Shown: positions 1 to 6,951, numbered from the stretch's first letter. The stretch: DNA of 9,844 nucleotides from an uncultured Pseudomonadales bacterium (GCA_938082955.1 CALKDE010000323.1:1-9844); one strand, 5' to 3'. Numbers and translations are program-made. The notes: generated by a model from the sequence alone, not told the origin.

Positions 1-645
1 CGCGACCTGTATACCGGATTCACCTCGCCACCTCGACTAACGCTAAATAGCCTGCTTAGTTTCGCAACGCATCCAGGCTGGGCCATGAATTATTTCCTGC
101 GCGAACCGTTCGAGTTGGCAGAGCTAAAAGATTTTATTCAGAAGGGCTCAAACGTTGCCGTATCTATAGGTGACTACTTCGCAGAAATGTTAGACCCAAC
201 GATGAACTGGTCCGATGCCGAAGCACTGCGCGCACAGTGGGGCGGGCCGTTTTGCCTGAAGGGAATAATGAGCGTGGCTGACGCGAAGAAGGCGGTGGAC
301 ATAGGCGCAGATGCGATCATGATCTCGAACCACGGCGGTCGCCAGCTTGACGGCTCGCGATCACCCTTCGATCAGATCGCCGAGATAACCGACGCGGTGG
401 GTGATGATATCGATGTGATACTCGATGGTGGTGTTCGGCGTGGTACACATGTGCTTAAAGCAATAGCTGCAGGTGCGAAAGCATGTTCTGGCGGTCGAAT
501 GTATTTGTACGCGCTCGCCGCTGCGGGGCAGCCGGGAGTTGAACGCGCACTGAATAATCTGAAAACTGAGATCGAGCGCGACATGAGACTGCTAGGTGTG
601 TCAAATATTTCACAGATAAACGAAGAGATGTTGCGGCATCGCTAA
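1..645 (+). CDS. FMN-dependent alpha-hydroxy-acid dehydrogenase (L-lactate dehydrogenase/glycolate oxidase family), 5' end missing
   Basis: The reading frame is open from base 1, so the ATG at 85 is internal and the gene starts left of the window; 214 residues are visible. The first residues (RDLYTGFTSPPRLTL, then HPGWAMNYF) match the middle of the family. The C-terminal TIM-barrel half is intact: the flavin-contacting Lys is in CLKGI (fragment residue 87, bases 259-261). The catalytic His and substrate-binding Arg are in SNHGGRQLDG (His codon 331-333, Arg codon 340-342). The FMN-phosphate segment is DGGVRRGTHVLKAIAAGAKA followed by GGR. By family knowledge these enzymes oxidise L-2-hydroxy acids such as lactate, glycolate or mandelate to 2-oxo acids, passing electrons to oxygen or the respiratory chain. 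The substrate cannot be named because the N-terminal half is absent. The stop is TAA at 643-645. No clear terminator follows. Confidence 0.93.
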   Translation, partial: RDLYTGFTSPPRLTLNSLLSFATHPGWAMNYFLREPFELAELKDFIQKGSNVAVSIGDYFAEMLDPTMNWSDAEALRAQWGGPFCLKGIMSVADAKKAVDIGADAIMISNHGGRQLDGSRSPFDQIAEITDAVGDDIDVILDGGVRRGTHVLKAIAAGAKACSGGRMYLYALAAAGQPGVERALNNLKTEIERDMRLLGVSNISQINEEMLRHR

Positions 646-911
646 GCGATAACAGGATCGTCACGCAAAGCGGCTGCCCAACTCAAGTAAAACAGACTAA
701 AGGGTCTCCCTCGGAAGCGATCGAATTGTCATAGACGAGCTCAGCATCGGTTTGCAGCCTTGATCGGTCTCCCGTTGCGGGTGCTGCGTAGCCGGCAGAA
801 CGCAAGCCAGTTGCAGATAAAATAGCAATTTTTCGTCACCATTCTTCTAATTTTCCCCAATCTAGCCTAAGCTTAGGAATATTCTGTATTAAGCTCAAAC
901 AGCACTGTGGC

Positions 912-936
912 TCGATAATAACTCTGAAATTATCGA
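912..936. repeat. Inverted repeat TCGATAAT-N9-ATTATCGA
   Basis: Two perfect 8-base arms (912-919 and 929-936) flank a 9-base spacer. The arm centres lie 17 bases apart, under two helical turns, so a dimeric regulator is possible. The stem is AT-rich and not followed by a T run, so it is unlikely to be a terminator. It lies about 140 bases upstream of the 1077 start. Confidence 0.4.
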
Positions 937-946
937 AACAACCGCA

Positions 947-987
947 TTCGGGCAAGTTCCGGCAGCCCGAACGAGCTTGAACTCGTT
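947..987. repeat. Two adjoining hairpins upstream of the 1077 gene
   Basis: The first stem is TTCGGGC (947-953) with GCCCGAA (965-971). The second is AACGAG (970-975) with CTCGTT (982-987). The arms overlap by two bases at 970-971, so both could not be fully paired at once. No T run follows on the plus strand. The role is unknown. Confidence 0.35.
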
Positions 988-1014
988 AAGCTAAAAGGGT
1001 AGATTAATCCTACG

Positions 1015-1043
1015 TTGATACAAGGCACTGTGCGTGCTAAACC
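1015..1043 (+). promoter_or_regulatory. Weak candidate sigma70 promoter for the 1077 gene
   Basis: A good -35-like hexamer TTGATA (1015-1020) is followed after 17 bases by a poor -10, TAAACC (1038-1043, three of six matches). The transcript would start about 25 bases before the 1077 ATG. This rests on spacing and the -35 only. Confidence 0.2.
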
Positions 1044-1076
1044 CTAGAAAAACAGACTATTCCAAGGATTTTCATC

Positions 1077-2075
1077 ATGATCAGAGTCCTAAACTACTGC
1101 GGATCCGCAGCCATCCTATTACTAGTCAGCAGCTTCAGTGTGGCCCAATCCACTAGCGACTGGGAGGTTCCCAGAACAATCGATGGCCAACCCGATTTAC
1201 AGGGTGTCTGGGAAAACAACACAATGACACCAGTAGAGCGTCCGGAGGTTTTCGGCGACAAGGAAATGCTCACCAATGACGATGTGGAGTTCCTGCAGCA
1301 ACGCATGGCCCAGATTATGGCAGAGGGAGGCGATGCATTATTCGGTGAAGGCGTACTAGCGGCTGCGTTTAGTGGCGAAATTAATTCCTACGATCCTTCA
1401 ACGGGTAACTATGATTCACAATGGATGGTAGATAGAAAAATCCACCGCCGTACATCCCAGATAATCGACCCTCCAAATGGACAGTATCCACCGCGCACCG
1501 AGCAGGCAATTGCCGCCGCTCGTGACCTAGCTCAACATAGACAAGACCACCCGGCCGATTCTTATACGGACCGGCCTCTAGGCGAGCGCTGCGTTAGTTT
1601 CGGTGCGCCGCGACTGGGCTCTGGATACAACAGCTATTGGCAGATCGTGCAGACACGAGACACTGTAGCGATCATTCAGGAGATGGCGCACGATGTACGC
1701 ATCATCCCGCTCGTTGCCAAACCGCATATCCACGAAGACATTAAACTCTGGCATGGCGATTCGCGCGGCTATTGGGATGGGGATACTTTGGTAGTCGAGA
1801 CAACAAATTACTCAGACAGGAGTAGCACCGGCCCTGAAGTTTCTCGAAAAGTTAATGTCGAGCGTCTCACCCGAACTAGTAGCGATGCGATTCAGTACCA
1901 GTTTACATCCGACGATCCCGGCAGTTTCACCGCCCCGTATACTCGCGAAATCATTCTCGACTATACGACTGACGACATCTACGAATACGCCTGTCACGAA
2001 GGCAACTATGGGATGGCAAATATTCTCTCTGGTCATCGAACTGAAGAAAGGCTTGCAAGTCAGTCGAAAGACTAA
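1077..2075 (+). CDS. Secreted protein of a widespread uncharacterised family (DGQPDLQGVW type)
   Basis: The product has 332 residues. The ATG is preceded by AAGGA (1064-1068) at eight bases, a good ribosome binding site. An N-terminal Sec signal peptide (about residues 1-24, hydrophobic AAILLLVSSFSVAQ) predicts export to the periplasm or beyond. The mature protein shows blocks I associate with a large uncharacterised bacterial family: DGQPDLQGVWENNTMTPVER (36-55), WMVDRKIHRRTSQIIDPPNG (116-135), LGERCVSFGAP (168-178), GDSRGYWDGDTLVVETTN (227-244) and YEYACHEGNYGMANILSG (302-319). Length and block order look complete. The mature chain has exactly two cysteines, C172 and C306, which could form a disulphide. 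No catalytic motif was recognised and I assign no activity. It probably has its own promoter, since 431 bases separate it from the upstream gene. Confidence 0.9.
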   Translation: MIRVLNYCGSAAILLLVSSFSVAQSTSDWEVPRTIDGQPDLQGVWENNTMTPVERPEVFGDKEMLTNDDVEFLQQRMAQIMAEGGDALFGEGVLAAAFSGEINSYDPSTGNYDSQWMVDRKIHRRTSQIIDPPNGQYPPRTEQAIAAARDLAQHRQDHPADSYTDRPLGERCVSFGAPRLGSGYNSYWQIVQTRDTVAIIQEMAHDVRIIPLVAKPHIHEDIKLWHGDSRGYWDGDTLVVETTNYSDRSSTGPEVSRKVNVERLTRTSSDAIQYQFTSDDPGSFTAPYTREIILDYTTDDIYEYACHEGNYGMANILSGHRTEERLASQSKD

Positions 2076-2269
2076 GCACAGCATTTTCAATGCTCGGCGT
2101 TGTGAGACTGCTCCGCCGGGCAGAGTCACCTGCTCTCATTAAGTAACGCTCTATCCTCAGGCCCTGCTGTACCTACAGCCTGACCATTCCCCCTGCCAGC
2201 TAGGCGCACCTTTGATTTTGATCTAGCGCAGGATTTCGTCTAAGGCTTTGTCCCGATTGCAATTTGTCA

Positions 2270-2298
2270 CAGGTTAACACCCTGAGCTAATCTATAAT
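2270..2298 (+). promoter_or_regulatory. Candidate promoter for the TonB-dependent receptor
   Basis: A perfect -10 hexamer TATAAT lies at 2293-2298. The hexamer 17 bases upstream, CAGGTT (2270-2275), is a poor -35. The better -35-like TTGTCA (2264-2269) is 23 bases away, which is too far. This pattern would suit an activator-dependent promoter. Transcription would start near 2305, about 45 bases before the ATG. Confidence 0.4.
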
Positions 2299-2303
2299 TC
2301 GCA

Positions 2304-2336
2304 CCAAATTTAGAATGCTATTTCCAAATAATTTGG
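2304..2336. repeat. CCAAAT repeat cluster (direct plus inverted) just upstream of the receptor gene
   Basis: CCAAATT at 2304-2310 and CCAAATA at 2324-2330 are direct repeats 20 bases apart, about two helical turns. The second copy is half of a near-perfect palindrome CCAAATAATTTGG (2324-2336). The AATTTGG arm (2330-2336) can therefore pair with either copy. The cluster overlaps the predicted transcription start and the 5' leader. It could be an operator or an RNA switch. It does not look like a canonical Fur box. Confidence 0.45.
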
Positions 2337-2349
2337 GCGCTAACACTAA

Positions 2350-4539
2350 ATGCACACCAATTACAAAAAGACCTATCCACTTTATAAATTGCTCCTCTGT
2401 TGCATCCAGCTGCTAACTCTAACGACTCTACTCTTGAGTCAACTTAGCAGCGCGTTTGCACAAGACAATGTTGGCGATGATTCCACCATTATGTACTCCG
2501 CAGACTACTTTGCGCAGTGGGCGCCAGTAACCGCCCTAGATATGATCAACAGAATTCCTGGAATGAACATACAAAGCAGTGCAGGCTCTCCCGGAAGCAA
2601 TGCCAGCAGAGGCGGACGCGGCCTGGGAAGCGGCGGCGGTGGCACGGTCATCCTGATCAACGGCAAGCGCACTGCGGGCAAGAATAACAATACACAAAGC
2701 CAACTCGTTCGCATTAATGCGAATCAGGTAGAGCGCATAGAGATTATCCGCGGGACAGGTGGCGAGCTTGATGTTCGAGGCAGCACACAGATCGCCAACA
2801 TCGTCATGTCCGCACAGCAGTCTAGCTCCAGCATTTCCTACGACATAAACGCAGACTATTATTCAGACAGCCAAACTGAGCCTGGTGGCTCTCTAAGCTA
2901 TAGCGCACAAACCGGAGATCTTAATGTCTTAGTAAACGCCTCCGCGGAACCTCAATATGAACATAGAGAATCCTTTGAACGAAGCGTGCTGGGCGATTTT
3001 TCGCTAAACGATACCGTTACCGAGGAGCGTATTAGAGATCAGACCACTTATACCTTATCGACTAATCTAGACTATCGCTTCAGCGAACAAACCAGCGCAC
3101 GCTTCAATGCCCTGTATGCAGAGAACGACAACCCAACCACTATCGAACGCTTGACCGTCAACTTACAGAATACGCCCAACACCCTTGCTTCACAAAGAGA
3201 AGAGCTGCCGGGCAAACTCAACAACTGGGAAATAGGCGGCGACTTCGAACATCGATTCAATAGCGGCGCCAGGCTAAAAACCCTCTTGATTGCCAATGAG
3301 AACGACACAGCGAATACACGCGAACGCTATGACGTATTTGGCGGTGGCACCGAGTCAATAAATCTTTTCCTGGACTCCTCCAACACCATTCAGGAGCGAA
3401 TCCTCCGAGCCTCCTATACGATGGATCTAATAGAGAACCACAATGTGGAGCTTGGCGCCGAGAGCGCTCAGACAATCCTGAATTCAGAATTGAGATTAGG
3501 CCTGCCTCTTAGCACAGGCACGCCGTCTGAAGATTTTGGCGGCCTCGTACCGGCTACTGTGCAAAACGCTAATACCCGCGTCGAAGAGATTCGTTATGAG
3601 CCGTTTCTAATTCATAACTGGCGAATCAATTCTCGCATGTCTTTAGAGACAGCACTCGTCTACGAATTTTCCGAGATAGAACAAAGCGGGGATTCAAGCA
3701 ACAAAAGAGACTTTAGTTTCTTTAAACCAAAGATCGACTATCGCTTCGACATAACTCCTCAACTGCAACTACGAATGTTGGTTGAGAAAATTGTTCGTCA
3801 AATTAATTTTGTCGATTTTGTCGCTGTTACCGATAGCGAAGATGATGATTCCAACACGCTGGCCGGTAACACCGATCTGCGCCCTGACTTCTGGTGGAAC
3901 TATAACCTTCTTGCGGAATACCGCTTGCCGAACGACATCGGTGTAGTCAGCGCGAATATCTATCAACACAATCACAAAGACTTTAAGCAGCGTATCGACG
4001 CCTCAACGTCAGCGACCAACCTAGCTTCAGCAGTCGGCAATATCGGCTCAGGCACAATGAATATCATGGACTTGAAGGGCAGCGTTCGTCTGTCGACATT
4101 CGGCATGCCGAATGTCCTTGTTACCTCTTTTGTAAGTATACGGGACTCTAAGGTAATCGACCCTTTCCTTGAGGAAGAGCGCAGCTTCAACAACTATCAT
4201 CGCGGACAGTTCGATATCGGTTTTCGACACGATATTCCAGCATGGAAGATGAACTACGGCCTTAAATGGAATAACCGATTCGATGGGGACTTTAAACGCT
4301 GGGATATCGATGACATCGAATCAGATACGCAGAAACCATTCGTAACTGCATTTCTGGAAGTGACCGCTTTTAGCAACACAATTCTAAGATTGGATATAGA
4401 CAACCTAAGCGATTCACCACAGTGTCGAGAGCGAGAGCGTTATTTAGGTCATGTTCGAGATCAGATTCTAGAAGAACTTGAGAAGCGCTGCTCCAATACA
4501 GGCCGGATAATTTCATTCAAGGTCAGCGGAAATTTCTAG
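2350..4539 (+). CDS. TonB-dependent outer-membrane receptor
   Basis: The product has 729 residues. A signal peptide spans about residues 1-38 (KK near the N terminus, hydrophobic LLLCCIQLLTLTTLLLSQL, cut after AFAQ). A candidate TonB box, DSTIMYSA (44-51), comes first. The plug domain follows to about residue 155: FAQWAPVTALDMINRIPGMN, a Gly-rich loop RGGRGLGSGGGG, VILINGKRT, and QVERIEIIRGTGG. A long beta-barrel with alternating polar and hydrophobic strands fills the rest, including LAGNTDLRPDFWWNYNLLAE (about 504-523), typical of the family's last third. The chain ends in Phe (FKVSGNF), as expected for Bam-assembled barrels. No N-terminal carboxypeptidase-like or secretin/TonB signalling domain is present, so it is a transporter rather than a transducer. 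The substrate is unknown. No clear Shine-Dalgarno precedes the ATG, only GGGCG about ten bases away. The mature chain has just two cysteines, C692 and C714. Confidence 0.95.
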   Translation: MHTNYKKTYPLYKLLLCCIQLLTLTTLLLSQLSSAFAQDNVGDDSTIMYSADYFAQWAPVTALDMINRIPGMNIQSSAGSPGSNASRGGRGLGSGGGGTVILINGKRTAGKNNNTQSQLVRINANQVERIEIIRGTGGELDVRGSTQIANIVMSAQQSSSSISYDINADYYSDSQTEPGGSLSYSAQTGDLNVLVNASAEPQYEHRESFERSVLGDFSLNDTVTEERIRDQTTYTLSTNLDYRFSEQTSARFNALYAENDNPTTIERLTVNLQNTPNTLASQREELPGKLNNWEIGGDFEHRFNSGARLKTLLIANENDTANTRERYDVFGGGTESINLFLDSSNTIQERILRASYTMDLIENHNVELGAESAQTILNSELRLGLPLSTGTPSEDFGGLVPATVQNANTRVEEIRYEPFLIHNWRINSRMSLETALVYEFSEIEQSGDSSNKRDFSFFKPKIDYRFDITPQLQLRMLVEKIVRQINFVDFVAVTDSEDDDSNTLAGNTDLRPDFWWNYNLLAEYRLPNDIGVVSANIYQHNHKDFKQRIDASTSATNLASAVGNIGSGTMNIMDLKGSVRLSTFGMPNVLVTSFVSIRDSKVIDPFLEEERSFNNYHRGQFDIGFRHDIPAWKMNYGLKWNNRFDGDFKRWDIDDIESDTQKPFVTAFLEVTAFSNTILRLDIDNLSDSPQCRERERYLGHVRDQILEELEKRCSNTGRIISFKVSGNF

Positions 4540-4624
4540 AGACAAGCTTAATACCTCGAACTATTGAAGGTAAAGAAGAAAGGCGAAGGCCTGCCTCTGC
4601 CTGTATAGACTTTATAGAGAGTGT

Positions 4625-5089
4625 TTACGGTGCAGAAATCGCATGGCCGATCATCCTGCTACCTTCGAACACTGCCGTGTCCATAACGTTCAACTCATCG
4701 ACGAAAACGAAGTCTAGAACCTGATTTTCGTTTACGTCGCGGTGCAACATCACGATGAACATTTCCCCAGTTTGCAGCCCCTTGTGAACTTTGATACTCA
4801 CATTAGAATTCGTGCCGTCCTTTACATACGCCGAGGCAACATACTTATCACCATTTGGCGCACCTCCTTCGAATGGGTGTATTACTAGCCAACCGTTGCC
4901 GTCGATCTGAACTTCCGAGAATGTGAGTGTCCCGTCTTGTCGCTGAACTCCTTCGGTTGTAATCCAGTTCTTTTCTCCATTGCCTATAGATCTTTGAGCA
5001 GCCGAATCCGACTGAGCCTGAGCTATAGAAAAACCGAAAAACAATGCAGCCACACCAATAATTGATCGACTCATTTTACCGTGCTCCAT
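4625..5089 (-). CDS. Secreted DUF7282-like protein
   Basis: I place the start at the ATG at 5089 (154 residues) because GAGGGG (bases 5097-5102, minus strand) lies seven bases upstream of it. The frame is also open back to a TTG at 5134, one base after the upstream peptidase stop, but that start has no ribosome site. A second in-frame ATG at 5074 is also possible. The N terminus is a signal peptide (MSRSIIGVAALFFGFSIAQAQ). After a polar linker the mature part resembles the small beta-sandwich family I know as DUF7282. Matching segments are VQIDGNGWLVIHP, GDKYVASAYVKDGTNSNVSI, then MLHRDVNENQVLDFVF and a closing strand. The D-x-N-x-N-x3-D spacing in the last block (D118, N120, N122, D126) resembles a metal-binding loop. 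Function is unknown. It lies 46 bases after the M20 peptidase gene and is probably co-transcribed with it. Confidence 0.75.
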   Translation of the reverse strand: MEHGKMSRSIIGVAALFFGFSIAQAQSDSAAQRSIGNGEKNWITTEGVQRQDGTLTFSEVQIDGNGWLVIHPFEGGAPNGDKYVASAYVKDGTNSNVSIKVHKGLQTGEMFIVMLHRDVNENQVLDFVFVDELNVMDTAVFEGSRMIGHAISAP

Positions 5090-5135
5090 TTGTATGCCCC
5101 TCATTGAAATCTTCTTGGTAAACAATTTTGTCAAT

Positions 5136-6536
5136 TTAGTTGCCAGACGCAGCTAGCTGAACGACTACATCCCAGTTAAAACGCACAAAGCGATGTAGCT
5201 CACTAATCAGAATACGCTCCTGATCGCTATGCGCGCCAAACCCAAGTGCAGCATCTTCACGATCGATAGCCGGCCCAATACCATAGCATTGAATCCCTTT
5301 ATTCCTAAGATAGGCCATGTCGGTTGCACCAGTGCTCATCGTAGGCAAGGTGATAACGCCATAGTGCTTGCTAATATTTTCTTCGATCGCACTGAATGCA
5401 GCCGTGTTCAGCCTTGCTTCTCCCGGTGGTCGAGTATTGCGATCGCCGAGACTTACTTGCACAGCGGGGTCGTTGATCACACGGCGGATCTCGTCAAGAA
5501 ATGCCGGAATATCTTCATCGGGTAGTGCACGGAAATCGACGCTCGCGGTTGCCTCAGATGGAATGACATTTATCCTATAGCCTGCATTGAAAATATTTGG
5601 CGACAAGGAAGAACGCAGCATCGATGAATGGCGAGGTTCATTAGCAAGAAAATATTCATCCACTTCACTCGCCAAATTTGGATCGAGAACGTCTAGATAT
5701 CGCTGGGCAGCATCCGCTGGTGAGATTGAGGCAAGTCTGCGGAAGTAAGCAGCAGTTGTCTCATTCAAGCGAATCGGCGAACGCCAATCTGCAATTGCGG
5801 CGACCGCTTTTGCAAGTCGCGTTACAGAATTCGTTTGCAGCGGCACCGAACCATGACCCGCAACGCCCGTGGCAAGCAAATCTACTCGATAAGGTATTTT
5901 CTCCACGGTCTGTATACCGGCATATTGCACTTCGCGGTTCACTCGCGCGACCGAACCACCCTCAGCAAGACAGAACTCTGATTCGATCTTCTCGAAGTGC
6001 TCGTTCACCATAAATTCGATGCCGTACTGCGTAGCACCCTCTTCACCGGATTCGGCAAGAAAGATGACGTCCCTATCGAGCTCGACGTTCTGCCGCTTTA
6101 GCTCTAGCATCACCATTAATGCCGATGCAAGATTATCCTTATCGTCTACCGCGCCACGCCCATAGACATAGCCATTGTCTACCGTTGCACTAAACGGCGG
6201 GAAGGTCCATTTCTCAGGATCCACATTCACAACATCGGTATGGGCCATAATGAGCAACGGCTCTTTATCTCCGTTGCCTTGTAAGCGAGTAATAACATTG
6301 GGCCGCTGTGGATCAGTAGCCAACATCTCGACCTCGAAACCCTCCGCCTCTAGCACGTCTCGAATATATTCGGCTGCGGGCAGCTCCCGACCCGGAGGGT
6401 CGCTAGTATCGAACTGCAGCAGAGCACGGAAATGACGCAATGTCTCATCTTCAATGGAGGACCAGTCCGGTTGGCTAACCTGAGCTAGCAAGCTAGGTGA
6501 TAAAAACAAGGCAAGGGCAAAAAATAGATTTCGCAT
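5136..6536 (-). CDS. Exported M20-family metallopeptidase (carboxypeptidase/amidohydrolase)
   Basis: I start the gene at the ATG at 6536 (466 residues), six bases after GGAG (6543-6546, minus strand); a TTG at 6548 is also in frame but lies inside this ribosome site. A signal peptide (MRNLFFALALFLSPSLLAQ) sends it to the periplasm. All M20 dinuclear zinc elements are present: AHTDVV (His99, Asp101), GRGAVDDK (Asp131), ESGEEG (general base Glu165 and ligand Glu166), AEGG (Glu192) and GFGAHSDQER (His436). The lid/dimerisation domain lies between them and carries GHGSVP (His228) and NVIPSEATASVDFRALPDED. Family members cleave C-terminal or N-acyl amino acids from peptides and amides using two zinc ions. 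The HTDVV and PM20D/carboxypeptidase S-like sequence style suggests N-acyl amino acid or dipeptide substrates, but this is inference. It is the first gene of a likely two-gene operon with the DUF7282-like gene. Confidence 0.93.
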   Translation of the reverse strand: MRNLFFALALFLSPSLLAQVSQPDWSSIEDETLRHFRALLQFDTSDPPGRELPAAEYIRDVLEAEGFEVEMLATDPQRPNVITRLQGNGDKEPLLIMAHTDVVNVDPEKWTFPPFSATVDNGYVYGRGAVDDKDNLASALMVMLELKRQNVELDRDVIFLAESGEEGATQYGIEFMVNEHFEKIESEFCLAEGGSVARVNREVQYAGIQTVEKIPYRVDLLATGVAGHGSVPLQTNSVTRLAKAVAAIADWRSPIRLNETTAAYFRRLASISPADAAQRYLDVLDPNLASEVDEYFLANEPRHSSMLRSSLSPNIFNAGYRINVIPSEATASVDFRALPDEDIPAFLDEIRRVINDPAVQVSLGDRNTRPPGEARLNTAAFSAIEENISKHYGVITLPTMSTGATDMAYLRNKGIQCYGIGPAIDREDAALGFGAHSDQERILISELHRFVRFNWDVVVQLAASGN

Positions 6537-6585
6537 GAATGGCTCCAAAAAATCACGTTTATTTGAGCAGAATAACAGAATTTTG

Positions 6586-6614
6586 ACGATATGTGCCTAG
6601 GATAACAGCACCAA
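6586..6614 (-). promoter_or_regulatory. Weak candidate promoter for the M20 peptidase operon
   Basis: On the minus strand TTGGTG (6609-6614) is followed after 17 bases by TATCGT (6586-6591). Transcription would begin near 6579, about 40 bases before the ATG at 6536. Both boxes are only partial matches, so this is a spacing-based suggestion. Confidence 0.2.
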
Positions 6615-6717
6615 ACAATTCAACTTAAATCAGTAAATTAGACGATTTAGGCCGTTGCTACAGACGGTTAGTGTAAGCGCGGATCACATTCCCATTAATC
6701 AGTAATAGCAATAAGCC

Positions 6718-6885
6718 ATGCTCAAGTTCTCAAAATATCTAGCCATTTTCTGCCTTGGCATCGTCAGCCAACTTGTTATCGCACAGCCGGGCACTTTCGA
6801 GAACGGTATCTTCAATATCCCACAGGGCGCGTCAATGGTGTCCAGGCCAGCTTCAGCCTCTAACAGGCAACTCATTCAGCCATAG
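6718..6885 (+). CDS. Possible short secreted peptide gene or remnant of a secreted-protein gene
   Basis: A 55-codon frame begins at the ATG at 6718 and stops at TAG 6883-6885. The first 23 residues form a textbook Sec signal peptide: Lys at 3 and 6, hydrophobic YLAIFCLGIVSQLVI, then an AQ cleavage site. About 32 residues would be exported, starting QPGTFENGIFNIPQGAS. The tail after that (SRPASASNRQLIQP) is low-complexity and polar. Shifting frame near 6826-6828 gives RVNGVQASFSL then TAA at 6861-6863, which continues the beta-strand pattern better than the native frame does. The gene may therefore be frameshifted or a fragment. No Shine-Dalgarno is evident. It lies between the divergent M20 operon and the permease, 66 bases before the latter. 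No family was identified. Signal peptide likeness is the main support. Confidence 0.4.
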   Translation: MLKFSKYLAIFCLGIVSQLVIAQPGTFENGIFNIPQGASMVSRPASASNRQLIQP

Positions 6886-6951
6886 ACGTGGAGCCTTATC
6901 ACCGCAATAATGCAGCCTGATTAACTCATTCCGCAGAGCTGCTCCCGCGCT

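Larger units (their letters stand above)
646..1076. other. Non-coding intergenic region with several short palindromes
   Basis: This 431-base stretch holds no credible reading frame. It has no strong hairpin-plus-T-run terminator for the upstream dehydrogenase. It does contain a 12-base perfect palindrome CCTAAGCTTAGG (866-877), an 8-base inverted repeat (912-936), two adjoining hairpins (947-987), and an 11-base direct repeat AAAACAGACTA at 689-699 and 1049-1059. Together these suggest regulatory DNA for the gene at 1077, but no known operator was recognised. Confidence 0.6.
2076..2349. other. Intergenic region between the secreted protein and the TonB receptor
   Basis: This stretch has no credible gene. 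A hairpin AGCATT-TTC-AATGCT (2080-2094) sits just after the stop, and an imperfect hairpin (TCAGG with CCTGA, CTGTA with TACAG) lies at 2157-2183. Neither is followed by a T run, so intrinsic termination is doubtful. The last 80 bases hold the promoter and repeat cluster listed separately. Confidence 0.5.

Noticed and set aside
85..645. ATG at 85 as the start of the hydroxy-acid dehydrogenase gene
   Set aside because: The frame is open back to base 1 and the upstream codons encode conserved family sequence (GFTSPPRLTL), so the ATG is internal.
2080..2094. Hairpin AGCATT-TTC-AATGCT after the secreted-protein gene as a terminator
   Set aside because: The stem is only six AT-rich pairs and is followed by CGGCGTTG rather than a T run.
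1812..2142. Long antisense and out-of-frame ORFs over the 3' end of the 1077 gene
   Set aside because: The sense frame encodes conserved family blocks there; the overlapping frames are low-complexity shadows without ribosome sites.
4572..4592. Minus-strand hairpin AGGC-CTTC-GCCT with a TTCTTCTTT tail as a terminator for the DUF7282-like gene
   Set aside because: The stem is only four base pairs and the tail is interrupted by C residues; position is right but structure is too weak.
5090..5134. TTG at 5134 as the start of the DUF7282-like gene
   Set aside because: It lacks a ribosome site and would put 15-20 non-hydrophobic residues ahead of the signal peptide. The ATG at 5089 has GAGGGG at good spacing.
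6537..6548. TTG at 6548 as the start of the M20 peptidase gene
   Set aside because: The codons from 6548 include the GGAG that serves as the ribosome site for the ATG at 6536.
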